A DNA stretch of 10,690 nucleotides, taken from the NCBI GenBank assembly GCA_015222595.1, contig JADFVP010000053.1, forward strand, positions 1-10,690, given 5' to 3'. The DNA is from Pseudomonadota bacterium. Its GTDB lineage: Bacteria; Desulfobacterota; GWC2-55-46; JADFVP01. The first letter of the stretch is position 1; each line of letters starts with the position of its first letter. Made by a program: the position numbers and the translations under genes. Under the pieces are notes generated by a model. That model was not told where the DNA came from and made no database searches. It saw only the letters and a list, made by a program, of their open reading frames with translations. Shown here in pieces: positions 5,743 to 10,690 of this stretch.

Positions 5743-7668
5743 ATGCTCGAGTTTATAAGGAACAAGACAAAATCTCTTACTGTGCTCTTAATCTTCGGAG
5801 CCATTATCCTGGTCTTCGTCTTCTGGGGGGCTACTCCGGGGGGCAATAAGCTCGACGGGCAGGTAGTGGCCACGATAGACGGTGAGCCGGTAATGATAGA
5901 AGATTATATGGAACTCTACCAGAGGCAGGTCGATTACTACAAGAATACGTTCAAGGCGGCCTTTACGCCTGAGATGGCCGAGGAGATGAACCTCAAGTAC
6001 CTTACCCTCGATATTCTTATTAACAGGGCAGTGGCTCTAAAGGCGGCAAAGGATCTAGGCATTACGGCTACGTTAGAGGAGGTTCAGGCCCAGATCGGCT
6101 CAATCTCCGCCTTTCACGTAGACGGCGTCTTCAATAAGGAGCAGTACATAAAGGTGCTTGGCGCCAACCGCCTGAAGCCCGGACCGTTCGAGGAGACCAT
6201 AGGCGACGACATAGTCTCCCAGAAGGTAAGAGAATCGGTTACGGCCAATATTCTCATTAGCGACGAAGAGATGCGCACAGCCTATATGCACGAGTTCAGA
6301 GAGATAGACCTCAAGTTCGTCGGCTTCGACCCTGCTCACTTTAAGGCTACAGTTGAGGTGACGGACGAAGAGGCAGGAAAGTATCTTGAGACCAATGCAG
6401 AGCGCTTTACAGCCCCGTTAAAGGTTAAGGCCTTCTATGCCAATGTCGACTATAACGACATAAGGGACTCGGTCACGATAACGGCCAAAGATATTCAAGA
6501 CTACTACGACAGGAACCTTCAGAGCTTTGCCGTACCGGCGAAGGTCAAGGCGCGCCATATACTTGTTCGTCCCGACCTTACTGCCGCAGATACAGAGGCC
6601 TCAAAGGAGGAGGCGAAGCGCAAGGCGGCCGGAATTCTGAAGAGACTCAAGAAGGGCGAGAACTTCAAGGGGCTTGCCATAAGGTACTCCGAAGATCCGG
6701 GCTCCTCTTCCAAGGGAGGAGACCTCGGGTGGTTTGCAAGGGGCGTTATGGTAAAGCAGTTCGAGGGAGCGGCCTTTACGCTCGCAAAGGACGAGATCAG
6801 CGAACTGGTCGAGAGCCCGTTCGGCTTCCATATAATACAGCTTCTCGATAAGAAAGATGCCGGAGTCGAGGAGATAGAGGTTGTTACCCCTGAGATAAAG
6901 AGAGAGCTTACGCGGCTCAAAGCTCGGTCGAAGGCCGACGAACTTGTTCGCGCCCTTGAAGTTCCGTTCATGGACGCCGCCGACGAGGCCGCGCTTCGCG
7001 CCGTTGTTTCGCCTCTGCCGGAAGTGAGATGGGGCGTAACACCGCTCTTTGCCGCAAATGACCCTTCAACGGAATTGCTCGCCAATGAGACGCTAAGAGG
7101 CGTGGCCTTTACCATGAACTCCGGCGAGGCGTCCAAGGCCATAGAGACGGAGACCGGGATCTATATCCTTAAGGTGCTCGAACGCGTTGAGCCGCATGTG
7201 CCGGGGTATACGGAGATCTCCAGAGCCGTAAAGAGCGCCCTCGTAGAGACGAAGACGCGGTACGAGGCCTCCACCAAGGCCGAAGAGTTCCTGAGTGCGC
7301 TAAAGGGCGGAAGCGGGTTCGATACTGTCAAGGTAGACGGAATGGGCAGAGTCGAACAGACCGGGCTCTTCGGAAAGAGAGAGACTGTTGTGCCGACAAT
7401 AGGCGCAGTAATTGCCGAGAACGGCGGGCTCTTTACGCTTACTCTGGACGCGCCCGTTTACGAGACTGTTCTTGAGTCGAACGGAACGTTTTACGTATTG
7501 ACCTTAACGGATTTGAAGGAGCCTTCTACCGAGCGGCTCGACAATCCTGAATTTGCCGGAAGAATGCGCTCTGCGCTCAAATCCGAGAAGGACGACCGGG
7601 TATTGGGCGACTGGCTCGAAGGGCTCCGCAAGGGCTCTGAGATACTGGTCTACGACGAGAACCTATAG
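5743..7668 (+). CDS. ppiD: PpiD-like membrane-anchored peptidyl-prolyl cis-trans isomerase / periplasmic chaperone
   Basis: Predicted inner-membrane-anchored folding factor facing the periplasm, helping newly exported proteins fold. It has 641 residues, close to E. coli PpiD (about 620). It starts with a short basic segment and one uncleaved membrane helix at about 11-29 (SLTVLLIFGAIILVFVFWG), as in PpiD rather than soluble SurA. A SurA-N-like helical chaperone region spans about 40-260. The parvulin domain spans about 267-370: ARHILV with H272, YSEDPG with D318, GGDLGW at 325-330, and FGFHIIQLL with H363. Catalytic-type residues are therefore present, so isomerase activity is plausible. The C-terminal 270 residues contain two further segments resembling the second half of a parvulin domain (about 450-484 and 558-593). 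The ATG at 5743 follows AAAAGGAG with a five-base gap, an excellent ribosome site. proS starts 52 bases downstream on the same strand, so the two are probably cotranscribed. Confidence 0.92.
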   Translation: MLEFIRNKTKSLTVLLIFGAIILVFVFWGATPGGNKLDGQVVATIDGEPVMIEDYMELYQRQVDYYKNTFKAAFTPEMAEEMNLKYLTLDILINRAVALKAAKDLGITATLEEVQAQIGSISAFHVDGVFNKEQYIKVLGANRLKPGPFEETIGDDIVSQKVRESVTANILISDEEMRTAYMHEFREIDLKFVGFDPAHFKATVEVTDEEAGKYLETNAERFTAPLKVKAFYANVDYNDIRDSVTITAKDIQDYYDRNLQSFAVPAKVKARHILVRPDLTAADTEASKEEAKRKAAGILKRLKKGENFKGLAIRYSEDPGSSSKGGDLGWFARGVMVKQFEGAAFTLAKDEISELVESPFGFHIIQLLDKKDAGVEEIEVVTPEIKRELTRLKARSKADELVRALEVPFMDAADEAALRAVVSPLPEVRWGVTPLFAANDPSTELLANETLRGVAFTMNSGEASKAIETETGIYILKVLERVEPHVPGYTEISRAVKSALVETKTRYEASTKAEEFLSALKGGSGFDTVKVDGMGRVEQTGLFGKRETVVPTIGAVIAENGGLFTLTLDAPVYETVLESNGTFYVLTLTDLKEPSTERLDNPEFAGRMRSALKSEKDDRVLGDWLEGLRKGSEILVYDENL

Positions 7669-7720
7669 AGAGTTACTTCAATTCATAAAAGTAAGTATCG
7701 GGAGATACAGGAGAGAATAG

Positions 7721-9436
7721 ATGCGTTTTTCCACCATGCTGCTTCCTACATTGAAAGAGACCCCGGCAGATGCCGACGTTATAAGCCAGAAACTGATGGT
7801 GCGCGCCGGTATGATACGAAAGGTTGCCGCAGGCATCTACGACCTGCTGCCGCTTGGGGTTCGCGTTATCCGAAATGTAGAGAAGATCATCCGCGAAGAG
7901 ATGAACCGGTCGGGCGCTCAAGAGATACTTATGCCTACCGTGCTTCCGGCCGAGTTGTGGAGCGAGTCCGGCAGGTGGGAAGAGTACGGGGCTGAACTCC
8001 TGAGACTCAAGGACAGACACGGGCGCGACTTCTGTCTCGGCCCCACGCACGAAGAGGCCGTAACGGACATCGTCAGGCGCGACGTAAAGTCCTACAAGGG
8101 GCTCCCTCTGAACCTCTACCAGATACAGGGAAAGTTTCGCGACGAGATACGGCCACGCTTCGGCCTTATGCGCGGGCGCGAGTTCATAATGAAGGACGCC
8201 TACTCTTTTCATGCAACGGATGAGAGCGCGGAAGAGGAGTATGTAAAGATGCGCGACACCTACTCGCGTATCTTCGAACGCTGCGGCCTTACCTTCAGAG
8301 CCGTCGAGGCCGATGCCGGCAACATCGGCGGCAACTTCTCTCATGAGTTCATGGTCATGGCCGATACCGGAGAGGACGCGATAGCCGTATGCGATACCTG
8401 CAAGTACGCGGCGAACCTCGAACGCGCCGAGATAAGGCCGTACGAGGCTAAAGAGTCCGGCGAGGACGCAAGCACGAATGAGGTCGATACCGTCACTACG
8501 CCGGGCGTAAAGTGCATAGAGGAGGTCAGCGTATTTTTAGATGTCTCTAAAGAGACGCTGATAAAGACCCTTATCTACAATACCGACGCCGGACCAGTTG
8601 CCGCGCTTGTACGCGGAGACGCCGAGTTGAACGAGCTTAAGCTCAAGAGAGTTTTGGGTGCCGAGTTCGTCGAGCTTGCCGACGACAAGACCGTAGAGGA
8701 GATAACAGGGGCCCCTGTAGGTTTTGCAGGCCCGGTCGGGCTTAAGATCAGGATAGTAGCCGACCACGCGATACGCGGCATGGTCGACTCTGTGGCCGGA
8801 GCCAACGAGGCCAACACCCATCTGCTGAACGTTAATCAGGGGCGCGACTTTGAGGCCGAGTACGGGGACTTGAGAAACGGCGCCGAAGGCGACGGCTGCC
8901 CCAGATGCGCCGGAACCCTCAGCGTCTGTCGCGGCATAGAGGTAGGCCATATCTTCAAGCTCGGCACAAAGTATTCGGTCTCCATGGGCGCGAACTTTCT
9001 AGATGAGAACGGTAAGGCGCAGCCGATGATAATGGGCTGCTACGGCATCGGGGTAGGCAGGGTTGCCGCTGCGGCCATCGAGCAAAATCACGACGAGGCC
9101 GGAATAGTCTGGCCTGCGCCCCTTTCTCCTTTCGATGTAGAGATACTTCCTATAAAGATAGCGGACTTAGAGGTGCGCAAGGCGGCCTTCGAACTGTATA
9201 CCGAGCTGACCGAGGCCGGGCTCGACTGTCTTATAGACGACCGCAAAGAGCGGGCCGGAGTCAAGTTCAAGGATGCCGACCTGATAGGAATTCCGCTTCG
9301 CGTTACTCTCGGAGATCGGAACCTTAAAGAGGGCAACGTCGAGTTCAAGGATAGAGGCACAGGGGAGGTGCGGCTCGTAGCTGTTGCAGACGCCGCTGAG
9401 GAGGTCTTAAAGAGCATCAGGGGCGCCGGGCAATAG
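7721..9436 (+). CDS. proS: Prolyl-tRNA synthetase, bacterial type with editing insertion
   Basis: Cytoplasmic class II aminoacyl-tRNA synthetase charging tRNA-Pro with proline. It has 571 residues, matching the long bacterial form (E. coli about 572). Class II motif 1 lies around 45-76, ending in EILMPTVLPAELW. GPTHEEAVTDI is at 107-117. Motif 2 is FRDEIRPRFGLMRGREF (139-155), followed by IMKDAYSF. Motif 3 is GCYGIGVGRVAAAAIEQ (439-455). Between motifs 2 and 3 lies the INS editing domain, about 225-395, which removes mischarged alanine. K282 in LIKTLIY corresponds to its conserved lysine. The anticodon-binding domain begins at about 470. Two CxxC pairs (C224/C227 and C393/C396) border the insertion and could form a small metal-binding knuckle. 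AGGAGAG at 7709-7715 ahead of the ATG supports the start. It follows the ppiD-like gene on the same strand. Confidence 0.98.
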   Translation: MRFSTMLLPTLKETPADADVISQKLMVRAGMIRKVAAGIYDLLPLGVRVIRNVEKIIREEMNRSGAQEILMPTVLPAELWSESGRWEEYGAELLRLKDRHGRDFCLGPTHEEAVTDIVRRDVKSYKGLPLNLYQIQGKFRDEIRPRFGLMRGREFIMKDAYSFHATDESAEEEYVKMRDTYSRIFERCGLTFRAVEADAGNIGGNFSHEFMVMADTGEDAIAVCDTCKYAANLERAEIRPYEAKESGEDASTNEVDTVTTPGVKCIEEVSVFLDVSKETLIKTLIYNTDAGPVAALVRGDAELNELKLKRVLGAEFVELADDKTVEEITGAPVGFAGPVGLKIRIVADHAIRGMVDSVAGANEANTHLLNVNQGRDFEAEYGDLRNGAEGDGCPRCAGTLSVCRGIEVGHIFKLGTKYSVSMGANFLDENGKAQPMIMGCYGIGVGRVAAAAIEQNHDEAGIVWPAPLSPFDVEILPIKIADLEVRKAAFELYTELTEAGLDCLIDDRKERAGVKFKDADLIGIPLRVTLGDRNLKEGNVEFKDRGTGEVRLVAVADAAEEVLKSIRGAGQ

Positions 9437-9675
9437 TAAGCGAGGCTCCCTGCCGTAACTCAAAAGCGTTCGTCCTTTCATGTTGCATCGTTCCTCTTAT
9501 CCGATATACTTCATATAAGTCAGTTCAGCCAACACACAAGCCGTAGAGCAGCTACCGTTGCTCAATTATTTTCAGCAAGCACAGGCGGCAGTCCGGTTTT
9601 TATCTCAGCGAATTAGGAAGCAGCGTACAGCTACTGTGCCGTTTGCAGGGTCACCACTCGACCGATAAGAGGTAG
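9437..9675. other. Gene-free stretch between proS and the diguanylate cyclase gene
   Basis: These 239 bases carry no credible coding region. I see no strong rho-independent terminator for proS: GGC-TCCCT-GCC just after the stop has only a three-base stem, and the T-run at 9597-9601 lacks a good stem before it. The stretch holds a promoter-like element (9483-9510), the repeated heptamer CAGCTAC (9549-9555 and 9628-9634), a hairpin-capable GTACAG-CTA-CTGTGC (9625-9639), and the ribosome site AAGAGG (9667-9672) of the downstream gene. It did not match the c-di-GMP riboswitch pattern on inspection. Confidence 0.5.
9483..9510 (+). promoter_or_regulatory. Candidate promoter for the REC-GGDEF gene
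   Basis: TATACT (9505-9510) matches the sigma70 -10 consensus at 5 of 6. A weak -35 (TTGCAT, 9483-9488) sits 16 bases upstream. If used, the transcript would have a leader of about 160 bases before the start codon at 9676, which is long. Resemblance only. Confidence 0.35.
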
Positions 9676-10668
9676 ATGAGTATACTTATAGTAGATGACT
9701 CCGAAGAGTTCCGTCGGCTTATCGAGAGGCTGCTCAACAAGAACGGTTATCAAGACCTCCAGTTTGCCAATACAGCGGAAGAGGCGTATAAACTGCTCGG
9801 CGTAGATGGGACTTCTGGGGTTTCCGACGATACCGTACACCTTCTAAATCTCATACTGATGGACGAGGTAATGCCCGGAGACTCAGGCATAGAGGCGTGC
9901 AGGCGAATAAAGGCTGTAGAGTGCCTGGTCGATATTCCGATAATAATGCTGACGGCCTCCGATGATGATGCAACCCTTGAGGAGGCGTTCGAGGCCGGGG
10001 CGTCGGATTATCTGCGCAAGCCGCCCAAGAAGGTCGAGTTTATTGCGCGAGTAAATTCGGCGCTGGAATTTAAAAGAGAGGTCGACAGGCGCAGGATTCA
10101 GGCCGAGAGGCTTGAGGTACTGACAGAGGAGCTTGCGGAGGCGAATGCCAGGCTCAAGCGCCAATCGCTTGTGGACGGGCTTACGGGTGTGGAGAACCGC
10201 AGGAGTTTCGACGACTCTGTTGCAAGGCTGCACGCAATGGCAATGCGCGAACAGCTGCCGTTCGGTCTGATCTTTATAGATATAGATTTCTTTAAGCTCT
10301 ACAACGACACCTACGGCCACATACTAGGAGACGAGTGCCTGAAGCTCGTTGCCGAAAGGATCAAGGGCTCTTTAAAGAGAACCGCCGACATTGTGGCCCG
10401 GTACGGCGGCGAAGAGTTTGTGGTGCTCTTGCCGGGTACGGATATTAAGGGCACGAGGTTTGCCGCACAGAAGATACGCGCCAATGTCGAGGCGCTGGAG
10501 CTGGCACACTCGGCCTCTACCGCCTCGGAGTACGTCACTATCAGTCTCGGAGTTGCGTCCGTAGTTCCGACGAGAACGAGCAGTGTCTCTCTAGTGATAG
10601 ACATGGCCGACAAGGCGCTCTACCGGGCAAAGGAACAGGGGCGAAACAGAGTCGAAGAGAGCAGTTGA
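9676..10668 (+). CDS. Response regulator with GGDEF domain, predicted diguanylate cyclase
   Basis: Predicted to make cyclic di-GMP from two GTP when its receiver domain is phosphorylated by a histidine kinase. No kinase gene is visible here. It has 330 residues, cytoplasmic, with no signal or membrane segment. The receiver domain spans about 1-130: acidic D7-D8, phosphoacceptor D63 in LILMDEVMPGDSG, T93 and K115 in LRKPP. The loop before strand 3 is long (about 42-57, VDGTSGVSDDTVHLLN). A helical, probably coiled-coil linker covers 131-163. The GGDEF domain runs from DGLTGVENRRSFD (167-179). It has an intact active site GGEEF (244-248) in RYGGEEF, YGHILGD (213-219), and an intact inhibitory site R235-x-x-D238 five residues before GGEEF, so product feedback is expected. 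The architecture resembles WspR, but no Wsp neighbours are present. The start has AAGAGG three bases upstream. The gene stands alone, 239 bases after proS. Confidence 0.95.
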   Translation: MSILIVDDSEEFRRLIERLLNKNGYQDLQFANTAEEAYKLLGVDGTSGVSDDTVHLLNLILMDEVMPGDSGIEACRRIKAVECLVDIPIIMLTASDDDATLEEAFEAGASDYLRKPPKKVEFIARVNSALEFKREVDRRRIQAERLEVLTEELAEANARLKRQSLVDGLTGVENRRSFDDSVARLHAMAMREQLPFGLIFIDIDFFKLYNDTYGHILGDECLKLVAERIKGSLKRTADIVARYGGEEFVVLLPGTDIKGTRFAAQKIRANVEALELAHSASTASEYVTISLGVASVVPTRTSSVSLVIDMADKALYRAKEQGRNRVEESS

Positions 10669-10690
10669 GTTACTCCTGCTCTCTTCCACC

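Noticed and set aside
7673..8344. A 223-residue minus-strand open frame over the start of proS
   Set aside because: It is the antisense shadow of a complete prolyl-tRNA synthetase and has no recognisable domain or ribosome site.
9597..9601. T-run GGTTTTTAT as the end of a proS terminator
   Set aside because: No GC-rich stem of useful length directly precedes it; TTGCT/AGCAA (9557-9577) is short and some 20 bases away.
9520..9640. Cyclic di-GMP riboswitch ahead of the GGDEF gene
   Set aside because: The conserved core and tetraloop-receptor sequences of that riboswitch class could not be found by eye. Only loose resemblance such as GCACAGGCGG is present.

Overview
The window looks like a piece of a Gram-negative bacterial chromosome with moderate to slightly high GC. 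All genes are housekeeping or signalling genes, and I see no mobile element, RNA gene, CRISPR array or clearly foreign block. A Deltaproteobacteria-like (Desulfobacterota/Myxococcota-type) origin fits the RodA N-terminus (MIDRRLLTHFDW), the gene order and the membrane-anchored PpiD-like protein. This is inference, and other Gram-negative phyla are not excluded.

The left half (1-5542) is entirely on the minus strand. Read in transcription order it is the classical cell-elongation (Rod complex) operon mreB - mreC - mreD - mrdA (PBP2) - rodA, with rodA running off the left edge. Gaps between genes are 33, 7, 6 and about 115 bases. MreB would form the cytoplasmic filament, and MreC and MreD link it across the inner membrane. 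PBP2 is the transpeptidase and RodA the SEDS glycan polymerase. Together they build lateral-wall peptidoglycan. mreC starts with GTG and mrdA with TTG.

A 200-base AT-rich divergent intergenic region (5543-5742) carries weak promoter-like hexamers in both directions and a perfect 14-base dyad. It feeds the mre operon leftward and a rightward pair: a ppiD-like membrane-anchored periplasmic peptidyl-prolyl isomerase/chaperone (5743-7668), then proS, bacterial-type prolyl-tRNA synthetase (7721-9436).

After a 239-base gene-free stretch with a promoter-like element comes a stand-alone response regulator fused to a GGDEF domain (9676-10668). It is a predicted diguanylate cyclase with intact active and inhibitory sites. 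The window ends 22 bases after it.

I found no convincing undescribed system. The points most worth a second look are the dyad over the mreB promoter candidate, the apparent loss of the zinc ligands in PBP2, three repeats of a parvulin C-terminal half in the PpiD-like protein, and the low-complexity tail of MreC.
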